Notes under the pieces: generated by a model
What the model was told of the DNA's origin: nothing
What the model saw: the letters and a program-made list of their open reading frames with translations, nothing else
The model's database searches: none
Translations under genes and position numbers: made by a program
Part shown: positions 42,420-50,465 of the stretch, piece after piece
Layout: the number at the start of each line of letters is the position of its first letter
Position numbering within the stretch: the stretch's first letter is position 1
Source of the DNA: Dactylosporangium siamense
GTDB lineage: Bacteria > Actinomycetota > Actinomycetes > Mycobacteriales > Micromonosporaceae
Assembly (NCBI RefSeq): GCF_016862795.1
Contig: NZ_BONQ01000030.1
Location: 1 to 64,000, forward strand
Length of the DNA stretch: 64,000 nt
Direction of reading: 5' to 3'

Positions 42420-43727
42420 ATGACGGCCCGTCCACCCCGCACGCTCGCCACGGTCACCGGCGCCGGCGGCCACCCCGGCACCTATGAACTGGCGCTCGAT
42501 CCGGCCAGGTCCACCCTCGACACCGCGCGCCGGGTCGCCGAACTGGCCGAGGCGGCCAGGTTCGACGCGCTGTTCGTGCCCGACCTGCTCACCTTCGGCG
42601 CGCAGGGCACCATCGGCGCGCAGGAGCCGCTCGTGTACGTCGCCGCGCTGAGCCAGGTGACGACCCGGATCGGGCTGATCGCGACCGTCTCCACGACGTT
42701 CCACCACCCGTTCAACCTGGCCCGGCTGTTCGGCACGCTCGACCACGTGAGCAACGGCCGCGCCGCGTGGAACCTCGTCACATCCTCGATCGGCGAGGAG
42801 AACTTCGGCCCGGACGGCCTGCCCGGCCCGGAGGAGCGCTACGCCCGCGCGGCGGAGACCCTGGACATCGTCAACGCGCTCTGGGACAGCTGGGACCCCG
42901 ACGCCCTGCGGCTCGGACCCGACGGCACGGCGATCCTCGATCGGGAGAAGGTGCGCCGGATCGAGCACGTCGGCAGGTTCTTCAGCGTCGCCGGTCCACT
43001 GAACATCCCGCCGCTGCCGCAGCGCCGGCCGGTGCAGATCCAGGCCGGGCAGTCCGCGGCGGGCATCGAGCTCGGCGCCCGATACGCCGAGGTGGTCTTC
43101 ACCGCCCTGTCGACACTGCCGATCGCCCACGAGTTCACCGACCGGATCCGGGCCCGGGCCGCGACCTACGGCCGGCCGGCGGGGCTGCCGCTCATCTTCA
43201 GCTCGCTGCACGCCACGTTCGGCTCGACCGAGGCCGAGGCGCTGCGGCGGGTGCGCGACCGGCACGACGCGATCGACTTCGACGCCGGCCGGGCCCTCGT
43301 CGCCGACATGCTCGGCGGCGGGGTCGACCTGTCCGAGGCGAAGCTCGACGATCCGCTGCCGGAGAACCTGCTGCCCGACGTGTCGTCGGTGCACCGCCGC
43401 CGCGGCCGGGTCGAGATCTTCAGCGGTTACGCCCGCAGTGGGCACACGCTGCGTGAGCTCATCATCGCCGCCCAGGACACCGGGCACTGGGCCGAGGCCG
43501 GCACGCCCGAGCAGATCGCCGACGCGGTCGAGGAGCGGTTCCGGGCCGGCGTGCTCGACGTGCTGTCGATCGGCGGCCTGACGGATCCCCATGAGCACGA
43601 CTTCGTCGTGCACGGCCTGCTGCACGAGCTGCGCAAGCGGCACATCGTCAAGGACGACTACCTCGGCCCCACCCTGCGTGACAACCTCGCGCTGCCACCC
43701 CTCCCGGGCCGGTCCGGCGAAAACTAA
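42420..43727 (+). CDS. Flavin-dependent monooxygenase, LLM class (NtaA/SnaA/DszA-like)
   Basis: 435 residues. Two-component FMN monooxygenase signatures: FVPDLLTFG, TTRIGLIATVSTTFHHPFNLAR, GRAAWNLVTSS, EERYARAAE, DREKVRRIEHVGRFFSVAGPL and QAGQSAAG. Members of this clade cleave C-S or C-N bonds (NTA, dibenzothiophene, sulfonates) with FMNH2 supplied by a reductase. The flavin reductase is encoded two genes downstream (43976). Likely role: release of sulfur or nitrogen from an organic source. Confidence 0.93.
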   Translation: MTARPPRTLATVTGAGGHPGTYELALDPARSTLDTARRVAELAEAARFDALFVPDLLTFGAQGTIGAQEPLVYVAALSQVTTRIGLIATVSTTFHHPFNLARLFGTLDHVSNGRAAWNLVTSSIGEENFGPDGLPGPEERYARAAETLDIVNALWDSWDPDALRLGPDGTAILDREKVRRIEHVGRFFSVAGPLNIPPLPQRRPVQIQAGQSAAGIELGARYAEVVFTALSTLPIAHEFTDRIRARAATYGRPAGLPLIFSSLHATFGSTEAEALRRVRDRHDAIDFDAGRALVADMLGGGVDLSEAKLDDPLPENLLPDVSSVHRRRGRVEIFSGYARSGHTLRELIIAAQDTGHWAEAGTPEQIADAVEERFRAGVLDVLSIGGLTDPHEHDFVVHGLLHELRKRHIVKDDYLGPTLRDNLALPPLPGRSGEN

Positions 43728-43732
43728 TCCTA

Positions 43733-43759
43733 TTGACATAGTAGGGTTTTTGATAGACT
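43733..43759 (+). promoter_or_regulatory. Promoter before the small ORF / flavin reductase pair
   Basis: TTGACA (43733-43738) and TAGACT (43754-43759) are 15 bp apart, with the -10 ending 6 nt before the ATG at 43766, predicting a leaderless start. The block CCTATTGACATAGTAGG is partly symmetric and could be a regulator site over the -35. Confidence 0.65.
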
Positions 43760-43765
43760 TGGTGC

Positions 43766-43975
43766 ATGCAGCTGAGCCTTCACCTGCCGTTCCAGCTCGC
43801 CGTGACGCGGTCCCTGCACCACGCCGCGCGCCTCGCCGCCGCCGGCATCGGTGGGCTCGGCACAGACGTGCCGGACCCGCAGCTGTGGGCCGAGATGGCA
43901 CCCGACCTCGCGCTGCGCCGGATCTCCCGGCAGGCCGAGGCGCACCACACCGCAGCAACGAAAGGCAGGTCCTAG
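43766..43975 (+). CDS. Small protein linked to flavin reductase, unknown
   Basis: 69 residues with no known family. Helical, with QLAVTRSLHHAARLAAAGIGG, PDPQLWAEMAPDLALRRISRQ and a charged tail. It has its own strong promoter, a leaderless start, and ends directly before the ATG of the flavin reductase (TAG then ATG). Placement in a two-component monooxygenase operon suggests a small accessory or regulatory protein. It has no Cys, so it is not a leader peptide of the cysteine type. Confidence 0.55.
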   Translation: MQLSLHLPFQLAVTRSLHHAARLAAAGIGGLGTDVPDPQLWAEMAPDLALRRISRQAEAHHTAATKGRS

Positions 43976-44470
43976 ATGGACACGCACACCGCACCGCACC
44001 CCGCCGACCTGCGCCGGGTCTTCGGCGCGTTCCCGACCGGCGTCACGGCCATCGCCGCGTTCGTCGACGGATCGCCGGTCGGGCTGGCCGCGAGCTCGTT
44101 CACGTCGGTGTCCCTCGATCCGCCGCTCGCCTCCGTCTGCATCGCCAGGACCTCGACGACCTGGCCGGTCCTGCGCCGGGCCGAGCGCCTCGGCGTCAGC
44201 GTCCTCAGCGCCGACCAGGAGCACCTGGGCCGCCAGCTGAGCTCCCGCACCGGCGACCGCTTCACCGGCGCCACCTGGCGGGCCAGCAACTTCGGCGAGA
44301 TCCTGTTCGACGGCGCGTGCGCCTGGCTCGACTGCAGCATCGACCGCGAGCTGCCCGCCGGCGACCACGACATCGTCCTGCTGCGCATCCACGACCTGCA
44401 CGCCGACCGCGGCGCCGAGCCGCTGGTGTTCCACCAGAGCAGCTTCGGCCGACTGCACCGGGCCGCCTGA
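43976..44470 (+). CDS. Flavin reductase (NAD(P)H:FMN oxidoreductase) of a two-component monooxygenase
   Basis: 164 residues of the flavin-reductase-like split-barrel fold: FGAFPTGVTAIAA at the start, GLAASSFTSVSLDPPLASVCIAR (FMN-binding strand pair), then LGVSVLSADQEHLGRQLSSR and DRFTGATWR. It supplies reduced FMN to the LLM monooxygenase encoded at 42420. AGG precedes the ATG. Confidence 0.93.
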   Translation: MDTHTAPHPADLRRVFGAFPTGVTAIAAFVDGSPVGLAASSFTSVSLDPPLASVCIARTSTTWPVLRRAERLGVSVLSADQEHLGRQLSSRTGDRFTGATWRASNFGEILFDGACAWLDCSIDRELPAGDHDIVLLRIHDLHADRGAEPLVFHQSSFGRLHRAA

Positions 44471-44476
44471 CCGTCT

Positions 44477-44989
44477 TTAGTGGTGCGCTACGCCCAGTGT
44501 GTGCAGGATCGCCGCCTCGGCGTCCGCCCAGGTCTCGGTGTGCCGGACCCATTCCGGCGCGGGTGCCGGCTGCCGGCCGAAGAGGTACCGGTGCGCCACC
44601 ACGCCGCGCAGGGCCTGATGGACGTCGAGCTTGTCGTCGACGAAATGGGTGATCCCCAGCTGCGCGCAGTGCACGGCCTTGTCCGGCCGCTTGAGGCAGA
44701 AGCGGATGTGCTCGCGCGGGATGCCGGTCCGCGCTGCGAAGTCGTGGTGGTCGAGCCACTGCCGGGTGTGCCGCTGGACGCGCTCGCCACACTTGGAGAC
44801 CAGCCACACCTGCTCGAAGCGCGGCACGAGCCGGGCCAGGGCCTCGAAGGCACCGGGCACGGCCGGGGTGGCCAGCATCCGGGCGGTGTCGCCGCTGAAG
44901 AACTGGGTGTCGCTGCTGCCGGGGACGACGCCCCCGCCGATGATGACCCGGCCGATGTCGACGCCGAGCCGGATCTGCTGTGTGTTCAT
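44477..44989 (-). CDS. HAD-superfamily-like phosphatase with altered nucleophile motif
   Basis: 170 residues from ATG 44989 (GAGAGG upstream). HAD layout: motif I strand RLGVDIGRVII, motif II WLVSKCG, motif III DKAVHC, and motif IV HFVDDKLDV. In motif I the second Asp of DxD is Gly (DIG), so the general acid/base is missing and the enzyme may be a poor phosphatase or a binding protein. It is divergent from a LysR gene with a T-N11-A box in the 70 nt between. Confidence 0.75.
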   Translation of the reverse strand: MNTQQIRLGVDIGRVIIGGGVVPGSSDTQFFSGDTARMLATPAVPGAFEALARLVPRFEQVWLVSKCGERVQRHTRQWLDHHDFAARTGIPREHIRFCLKRPDKAVHCAQLGITHFVDDKLDVHQALRGVVAHRYLFGRQPAPAPEWVRHTETWADAEAAILHTLGVAHH

Positions 44990-45015
44990 GCCTCTCAGAT
45001 TCGGCCACGGTACCG

Positions 45016-45030
45016 ATAGTGCGGAACTAT
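45016..45030. promoter_or_regulatory. LysR box between HAD and LysR genes
   Basis: ATAGT-GCGGA-ACTAT is a perfect inverted repeat with T at 45017 and A at 45029 (T-N11-A), located between the divergent starts and 15 bp upstream of the lysR -10 (TATAGT 45046-45051). Confidence 0.7.
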
Positions 45031-45059
45031 TCTTCTCACCGCCGCTATAGTCTGCGCCT

Positions 45060-45923
45060 ATGGTGGTCTCCCCGGACGCGCTCGCCTCGTTCGCGGTGTT
45101 CGCCGACCATCTGAACTTCACCCACGCCGCCGCGCAGCTGCGCATCTCGCAACCCGCCCTGCACGTGAAAATCACGAAGCTGGCGCGGGAACTGGGGCGG
45201 CCGCTGTATCACCGTGCCGGCCGCCGCCTGGTGCTCACCGCGGACGGCGAGGCGGTGGCCCGGTTCGCCCGCGCGCACGACGAGCGGCTGGCGCAGTTCC
45301 TGACCGAGTTCGCCGGGCTCGCGCCGCAGCGACCGGTGGTGCTCGCCGCCGGGCAGGGCGCCTACCTGTACCTGCTCGGCGACACGATCCGGGCCGTCCT
45401 GGCCGACGAGCCGACCCGGCTGCGCCTCATCAACTGCGACCACCGGCAGATGCTGGCCGCCGTGCGCACCGGGCAGGCGCAGCTCGGGGTGAGCGTGCTC
45501 GACGTGCTGCCCGAGGACCTGACCACGGTGGAGCTGGCGACGTTCCCGCAGGTGCTGTTCGTGCCTGCCGGGCACCGGCTGGCACGGCGCCGCTCGGTGA
45601 GGTTGCGGGACCTGGCGGGTTCGCGGCTGGTCGTGCCACCGCAGCACCGGCCGCACAGAGTGCTGCTGGAGCAGGCGATGCGGGCGACCGGAGCCGAGTG
45701 GACGGTAGCGGTGGAGGCTGAGGGCTGGCCGCTGATCGCGCAGTTCGTCGCGCTCGGGGTGGGGCTCGCCGTGGTGAACGGGTGCGTGCCACCGCCGGCT
45801 GGGCTGGTCGCGCGGCCCGTGCAGGATCTGCCGCCGGTCACGTATCACCTGGTGCATCAGCCGGCGGCGCTGACCGATCCGCGGGTGGCGAGCCTGCTGG
45901 AGCGGATCCTGTCGCGCGGCTGA
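45060..45923 (+). CDS. LysR-family transcriptional regulator
   Basis: 287 residues. HTH: LASFAVFADHLNFTHAAAQLRISQPALHVKITKL (quoted as residues about 8-41), then GRRLVLTADG, and a substrate-binding domain (FVPAGHRLARRRSV). The -10 TATAGT ends 8 nt before the ATG. Probable targets are itself and the divergent HAD gene. Confidence 0.93.
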   Translation: MVVSPDALASFAVFADHLNFTHAAAQLRISQPALHVKITKLARELGRPLYHRAGRRLVLTADGEAVARFARAHDERLAQFLTEFAGLAPQRPVVLAAGQGAYLYLLGDTIRAVLADEPTRLRLINCDHRQMLAAVRTGQAQLGVSVLDVLPEDLTTVELATFPQVLFVPAGHRLARRRSVRLRDLAGSRLVVPPQHRPHRVLLEQAMRATGAEWTVAVEAEGWPLIAQFVALGVGLAVVNGCVPPPAGLVARPVQDLPPVTYHLVHQPAALTDPRVASLLERILSRG

Positions 45924-45933
45924 AAGTTTCACC

Positions 45934-46045
45934 GCCCGCCCGGTCGCCCCCCGCCGCTCGGTCCTGCCCGGCCGCTCGGTCCCGCCCGGCTGCTCGGTCC
46001 CGCTCCGCCGGCCGGTCGTCCCCTGCCGGCCGGGCCTGCCTCACC
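45934..46045. repeat. Degenerate ~18-bp tandem repeat downstream of LysR
   Basis: About six imperfect units such as GCCGCTCGGTCCTGCCCG (45953-45970) and GCCGCTCGGTCCCGCCCG (45971-45988) begin 10 nt after the LysR stop and fade by 46045. They form part of the non-coding gap before the pectate lyase. Confidence 0.75.
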
Positions 46046-46118
46046 GCTCGGCCCTGCCCGCCGGCCGGTCTGGCTCGCTGCGGCGGGAATCCTGCAACAA
46101 ACCTGCACATCATTGCCC

Positions 46119-46148
46119 TTGTCGGCGAGGAAAGCGCTTTCCTAGAAT
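46119..46148 (+). promoter_or_regulatory. Pectate lyase promoter with embedded LacI-type operator
   Basis: TTGTCG (46119-46124) and TAGAAT (46143-46148) are 18 bp apart. The perfect 16 bp palindrome AGGAAAGCGCTTTCCT (46128-46143) fills the spacer, with the central CG typical of LacI-family sites. A bound repressor would block RNA polymerase directly. Confidence 0.8.
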
Positions 46149-46223
46149 CGGGTTCCGTCGATGCAGATCAGCGCCGCTCCCCCGCCTGGGAACCGCCCTC
46201 CTGACTGCGCACCGGAGGTTTTC

Positions 46224-47810
46224 ATGAGCCCAACAACCCTGCGCGTCCGACGGCACGCGCTGCGCGCCTCGGTCGCCGCCCTCGCCACGACCGTCGTCGG
46301 CGCCGCGATCGGCGTCGCCCTGTCCACCACCGAGGCGTCCGCCGCGACCGGCGGCGTCACCGGCTACGCCACCCAGAACGGCGGCACGACCGGCGGCGCC
46401 GGCGGGCAGACGGTCCGCGCCACCACCGGCACCGCCATCCACACCGCGCTGTGCAACCGGGCCAGCAGCAGCACCCCGATCATCATCCAGGTCGAGGGCA
46501 CCATCAACCACGGCAACACGACCAAGGTCTCGGGCTCCAGCTGCAACACCGCCGCCGACAAGATCGAGCTCAAGGAGATCAGCAACGTCACGATCATCGG
46601 CGTCGGCGGCGGCGCGGTCTTCGACCAGCTGGGCATCCACATCCGCGACTCGAGCAACATCATCATCCAGAACGTGACGGTCCGGAACGTGAAGAAGTCC
46701 GGCTCCCCCACGTCGAACGGCGGCGACGCCATCGGCATGGAGAGCACCGTGCGCAACGTCTGGGTCGACCACGCGTCACTCGAGGCGTCCGGCGGCGAGT
46801 CCGCGGGCTACGACGGCCTGTTCGACCTCAAGGACGACGTGCAGTACGTGACGCTCTCCTACAGCACGTTGAAGAACTCCGGGCGCGGCGGCCTCATCGG
46901 CTCCAGCGAGAGCGACCGCGGCAACAGCTTCATCACGTTCCACCACAACAGCTACACCAACATCGACTCCCGCACGCCACTGCTGCGTGGCGGCATCGCA
47001 CACATCTACAACAACTCCTACGTCAGCCTCAACGAGTCCGGCATCAACTCCCGCGCCGGCGCCCGTGCGCGCATCGACAACAACTACTTCAAGAACTCCA
47101 AGGACGTCATCGGTACGTTCTACACCAGCGAAGCCGGATACTGGCAGGTCAGCGGCAACATCTTCGACAACGTGACCTGGTCGGCGAAGGGCACCGACAA
47201 CAACCCCGCTGGCCCGAACCCGACGTCGAACACCAGCGTCAGCATCCCCTACTCCTTCGCCCTCGACCCGGCCAGCTGCGTGCCCGACGTCGTCAGCCGC
47301 ACCGCCGGAGCCAACAAGGGCCTGCAGGTGTCCGACGGCAGCTGCACCCCGACCAGCCCCACCGGTGGCCCGACGTCCTCCTCGCCCCGCCCCTCCTCAC
47401 CCGGCCCGTCCTCGCCGGCCCCGTCCTCGCCCGGCCCGACGTCCGGCGGCACCAACCTCAGCATCGGCGCCGGCTCCGACGGCTCCAGCAAGGCCAGCGG
47501 CACCAGCTACGGCGACGTCCGCGACGGCAACCTGAGCACGTACTGGTCCCCGAACGGCACCACCGGGTCCATCTCCATCAAGTGGGGCTCCGCCACCTCC
47601 GTCTCCCGGATCAACATCCGTGAGGCCTCGGGGGCCACCGGCCTCATCCGCAACTGGCGCGTCCTCAACGGCGACACCGGCGCGGTCCTCGCCTCCGGCA
47701 CCGGCGCGGGCGTCATCACCTTCTCCAGCACCTCGACGAAGAAGGTGACCTTCGAGATCACCACCGCAACGGGCACGCCGCGGGTGGCAGAGTTCGAGAC
47801 CTACGCCTGA
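46224..47810 (+). CDS. Secreted pectate lyase (PL1) with C-terminal carbohydrate-binding module
   Basis: 528 residues. Signal peptide to ASAA (about residue 42); GGAGG before the ATG. Residues 43-390 are a PL1 beta-helix: VEGTINHG, VTIIGVGGGAVF, VWVDHASLEA, FDLKDDVQYVTLSYS, FHHNSYTNIDSRTPLLRGG (catalytic Arg and Ca2+ Asp region), and HIYNNSY. A Ser/Pro linker (SSPRPSSPGPSSPAPSSPGP) leads to an F5/8-type or related CBM of about 115 residues (SKASGTSYGDVRDGNLSTYWSPNG). It cleaves polygalacturonate by beta-elimination outside the cell. Confidence 0.93.
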   Translation: MSPTTLRVRRHALRASVAALATTVVGAAIGVALSTTEASAATGGVTGYATQNGGTTGGAGGQTVRATTGTAIHTALCNRASSSTPIIIQVEGTINHGNTTKVSGSSCNTAADKIELKEISNVTIIGVGGGAVFDQLGIHIRDSSNIIIQNVTVRNVKKSGSPTSNGGDAIGMESTVRNVWVDHASLEASGGESAGYDGLFDLKDDVQYVTLSYSTLKNSGRGGLIGSSESDRGNSFITFHHNSYTNIDSRTPLLRGGIAHIYNNSYVSLNESGINSRAGARARIDNNYFKNSKDVIGTFYTSEAGYWQVSGNIFDNVTWSAKGTDNNPAGPNPTSNTSVSIPYSFALDPASCVPDVVSRTAGANKGLQVSDGSCTPTSPTGGPTSSSPRPSSPGPSSPAPSSPGPTSGGTNLSIGAGSDGSSKASGTSYGDVRDGNLSTYWSPNGTTGSISIKWGSATSVSRINIREASGATGLIRNWRVLNGDTGAVLASGTGAGVITFSSTSTKKVTFEITTATGTPRVAEFETYA

Positions 47811-47839
47811 GGTTTCCGATCCCGGCGAGGTTTTCCGGT

Positions 47840-47872
47840 CCGGTGGGCGGGGACACTGTCCCCGCCCACCGG
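47840..47872 (+). terminator. Strong terminator after pectate lyase
   Basis: CCGGTGGGCGGGGAC (47840-47854) and GTCCCCGCCCACCGG (47858-47872): perfect 15 bp stem with a 3 nt loop, 29 nt after the stop. Confidence 0.88.
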
Positions 47873-47994
47873 CTTTGCCGTCACGACCGGCTTTGCCGTC
47901 ACGACCGGCTTTGCCGTCACCACCGGCCTTGCCGTCACGACCGGCTTTGCCGTCACCACCGGCCTTGCCGTCACCACCGGCCTTGCGGTCACCA
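47869..47994. repeat. 18-bp tandem repeat, 7 copies
   Basis: Seven head-to-tail copies of CCGGCTTTGCCGTCACGA with few changes (CGA/CCA end, CTTT/CCTT), starting inside the last 4 nt of the terminator. The period of 18 keeps all frames open, so long ORFs here are repeat artefacts. Confidence 0.95.
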
Positions 47995-48359
47995 CAGTGG
48001 CGCCTGGTCCGGATGCCGGACGATCCGGTGCCGCGCCGCTTCCTCGGCCTCTTCCCCCACCCACGACTCGGGTCCCAGCCCGCACGGTTCAGCACCCGCA
48101 CCCGTGGACCGATCCCAGGTCGACGGCCGCCCTGCAGCATTGGCGGGGCGGTCAACGCGACTCACCCGCTCGCCCCCGTCCGCACCGGCGCCCACCTCGA
48201 AACGCAGCCAACCCGTCGAATGCCCCACCCTCCCCATGATCAAGATTTCGCATCCTCAAGTCCTGACTGTTGCTCCCGGCGGGTCGACCAGCACCGCAAC
48301 CTCCCCGACCGTCGGCCGCTGTACGCGTTCGCGACGGCCGCCGGATAGCATCGGGCGCC
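47995..48359. other. Region without a clear gene
   Basis: These 365 nt hold overlapping open frames on both strands with mixed codon usage. The best is a minus-strand frame of about 84 codons (47989-48243) ending PESWVGEEAEEAARHRIVRH, which I cannot confirm as a gene. The end carries a TAGCAT -10 (48346-48351) for the next gene. Confidence 0.5.
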
Positions 48360-48776
48360 GTGGACGAAGACCGACAGGTGCACCGGGTCAGGCCGTACTA
48401 CTGGGGTGCCATCTACCTCATGGACACCGCCTGCCAGGAAACATTCGACATCGGCTTCGACGGCGACGGTCCGGTGCACGCCACCGCGTCGCACGCCGCG
48501 ATCATGGTCACCCACGCCGGCACCGTCGACGAGGACGAGGCGGACGTGACGCTCCTGGTGCGGGTCGCGCCGGCCCGGGTCGCCGGGATGCCGCACGAGG
48601 TCGCGTTCGACGTTCCGTCCGGCCTGCTGCACGTGGGCGACGCCGACGGCAGCGACGACATCCCGCTCGACCCGCCGGGCCGGTGGCTGCTGCAGATCGC
48701 CGTCGACAATCCCCGCGAGGCCCGCCACGTCGAGATCGTGGCGTCACCACTCCGACCAGCCGCCCCCACGATGTAA
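48360..48776 (+). CDS. Hypothetical protein
   Basis: 138 residues, family not recognised. GTG start with TAGCAT ending 8 nt upstream. Acidic, beta-like: YYWGAIYLMDTACQETFDIGFDGDGPVHA (in two halves), VTLLVRVAPARVAG and RWLLQIAVDNPREARHVEIV. It has a single Cys and no signal. It looks like a small jelly-roll or sensor-like protein, but that is a guess. Confidence 0.6.
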   Translation: MDEDRQVHRVRPYYWGAIYLMDTACQETFDIGFDGDGPVHATASHAAIMVTHAGTVDEDEADVTLLVRVAPARVAGMPHEVAFDVPSGLLHVGDADGSDDIPLDPPGRWLLQIAVDNPREARHVEIVASPLRPAAPTM

Positions 48777-49121
48777 GCGGCCCTCTGACGCAGGCGTCAC
48801 CACCGCACAACCGCCACCACGCCACAACGCAGGTCACTCCATGATGCAGACGGCCCCTCCCACGCAGGCGCCGCCATCACACACCACCACCACACAACCG
48901 CCGCCACGCCACGACGCAGGTCACGCCATGACGCAGACGACCCCTCCCACGCAGACGGCCCCTCCCACGCAGGTGCCGCCGCCACACGGCACCGCCACGC
49001 CACAACACACGTCGCTCCATGACGCAGACGGCCCTACAACGTCGACCCTGTCACGGCACAACCACCGCCATGACATCGGCAGCGCTCTGGCACAGACGGC
49101 GCTACGGCGTAGGCGGCGTCC
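48777..49121. repeat. Non-coding gap filled with ~87-bp degenerate repeats
   Basis: After the stop at 48776 there are about three imperfect units of ~87-91 bp. Each has a block starting CATGAYGCAGACG, then CCCCTCCCACGCAGG, then CGCCACGCCACRACGCAGGT (copies near 48789-48839 partial, 48840-48926, 48927-49017, with a partial copy after). No gene is seen; the frames here encode Thr/Pro-rich repeats. Confidence 0.7.
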
Positions 49122-50330
49122 TCAGTGGCCGGTGACGAAGGTGCGCATGGCTTCGGCGTCGCCGGGGAGACGGTACCCGCCGACCATCGACGAGAAGTTG
49201 CCGAACATCGCAAAGCCGTCCAGCTCCCACGTCGTCGGGTTCTCGGCGAGGATCCGCAGGAGCCGTTGCTGGGGCTGGTCCAGGACTGCGAAGGTGACGT
49301 CCTCCGCCACAGGCCCGGCCGGGAACGCCCGACGCAGCGCCTCGCCGACGACCGTCAGGGCCGCCACCCCGTCGACAGCCGGAGTCCGGGCCAGGAGAGC
49401 GTCGAAGACGGCGCCGGCGTGGCCGCCGTCGAGCTGCCGTAACGCCAGTCCCGCATAACCGCACACGTCGCCTTCGAGGTAGGGAATCTCGCTGCGACCT
49501 GGGTCGCCGCCAGCCGTCCAAGCCAGCAGTTCGGCCGCGACCGCAGGCTCGGCGGCGGCGCCGTGCAGCCGGGCGAGCGCGACCGCCGCCGCCCAGCGGA
49601 CCAGGTCACGGTCGTCGGTGAGGGCGGCCCGGACGATCCGCGCGGCGAACGGGTCGTCGGCGCCGACCTGCCCGAGCGCGACCAATGCCGTGGCGGCCAC
49701 CGCGGCATCCGGGTCGCCGGCGGCGTACGTCAGCGGGCCCGCGCTGGTGCCGGCATCCTCAGGGAACCAGGACAGCGCATAGGCCGCGGCCACCCGGAGG
49801 TCCGACTCGTGCTCCTCCGTCAGCAGTGCGCAATACAACGGGACGCCGGAGCGGACCGCGTCGTAGACGACGAGCTCGACGTCCGCGAACAGCTGCTCCT
49901 GCTGCGACTCGTCCGGCGGCACAAGGTTTCGGTAGCTGCCGTCGTCGTCCTCGGCGCCGGACGCGACGGGGGACGCAACCAGCATCCGGTCGCCGCCGAC
50001 CGCCCGCTCCCGGTAGGACGCGACGGGGAACGAATCGGGCAGCCAGGCTTCGTCATAGCCGATCGCCAGTGAGGCCAGCAGCTCCATGATCTGGGCCCGG
50101 TCTGGGGTGCGCGGACTGGCCAGCAGCTCCAGGAGAAAGGGCACGGCATACGCACTGGCCTGATATCGCGTCCCCTGATGAAAGATGTTGCTGTACAACC
50201 GGAAGAGCGCCTCTTCGCGTGCTGGAGCATCGACCGAGGCAAGCGCCCGGATGAGGTCTGGGACGTCGGCCGCCGGCCCATATGCGTGCTCCAGCTTCGC
50301 CCATGGCACCCCGCTCAATCCTTCCAACAT
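49122..50330 (-). CDS. HEAT-like repeat protein, paralogue of the 8340-9464 product
   Basis: 402 residues. The N-terminus W..LEHAYGPAADVPDLIRALASVDAPAREEALFRLYSNIFHQG (residues about 10-55, quoted in part) mirrors the other HEAT-like protein. Helical repeats follow with RAQIMELLASLAIGYDEAW, VAATALVALGQVGADDP, and DRDLVRWAAAVALARLHG, the last typical of HEAT units. Such scaffolds bind other proteins. TAGGTT ends 6 nt before the ATG (leaderless). Confidence 0.82.
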   Translation of the reverse strand: MLEGLSGVPWAKLEHAYGPAADVPDLIRALASVDAPAREEALFRLYSNIFHQGTRYQASAYAVPFLLELLASPRTPDRAQIMELLASLAIGYDEAWLPDSFPVASYRERAVGGDRMLVASPVASGAEDDDGSYRNLVPPDESQQEQLFADVELVVYDAVRSGVPLYCALLTEEHESDLRVAAAYALSWFPEDAGTSAGPLTYAAGDPDAAVAATALVALGQVGADDPFAARIVRAALTDDRDLVRWAAAVALARLHGAAAEPAVAAELLAWTAGGDPGRSEIPYLEGDVCGYAGLALRQLDGGHAGAVFDALLARTPAVDGVAALTVVGEALRRAFPAGPVAEDVTFAVLDQPQQRLLRILAENPTTWELDGFAMFGNFSSMVGGYRLPGDAEAMRTFVTGH

Positions 50331-50465
50331 GCCCGGAACCTATCGCGGGGGTACGACACTTTTCCGAGCCTGCGAAGCCCGCACCGGCATCGCGATCGAC
50401 GGCCGTCCCGGCAGGACCTCGAGCTGTTGCCAGCGGGTGGGGGCGCGGCCTCGTAAGGTGGACGG

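Noticed and set aside
47843-48085. Possible CRISPR array because of the regular 18-bp repeats
   Set aside because: Units are directly adjacent with no unique spacers, and no cas genes are present; it is a minisatellite.
47989-48243. Minus-strand frame of 84 codons
   Set aside because: Codon usage is only moderately biased, no family is recognised, and no ribosome site or -10 element is clear. Left as undetermined DNA.
48841-49458. Thr/Pro-rich plus-strand frame across the 48.8-49.1 kb repeats
   Set aside because: Its first part is produced by the tandem repeats and its second part is antisense to the HEAT-like gene.
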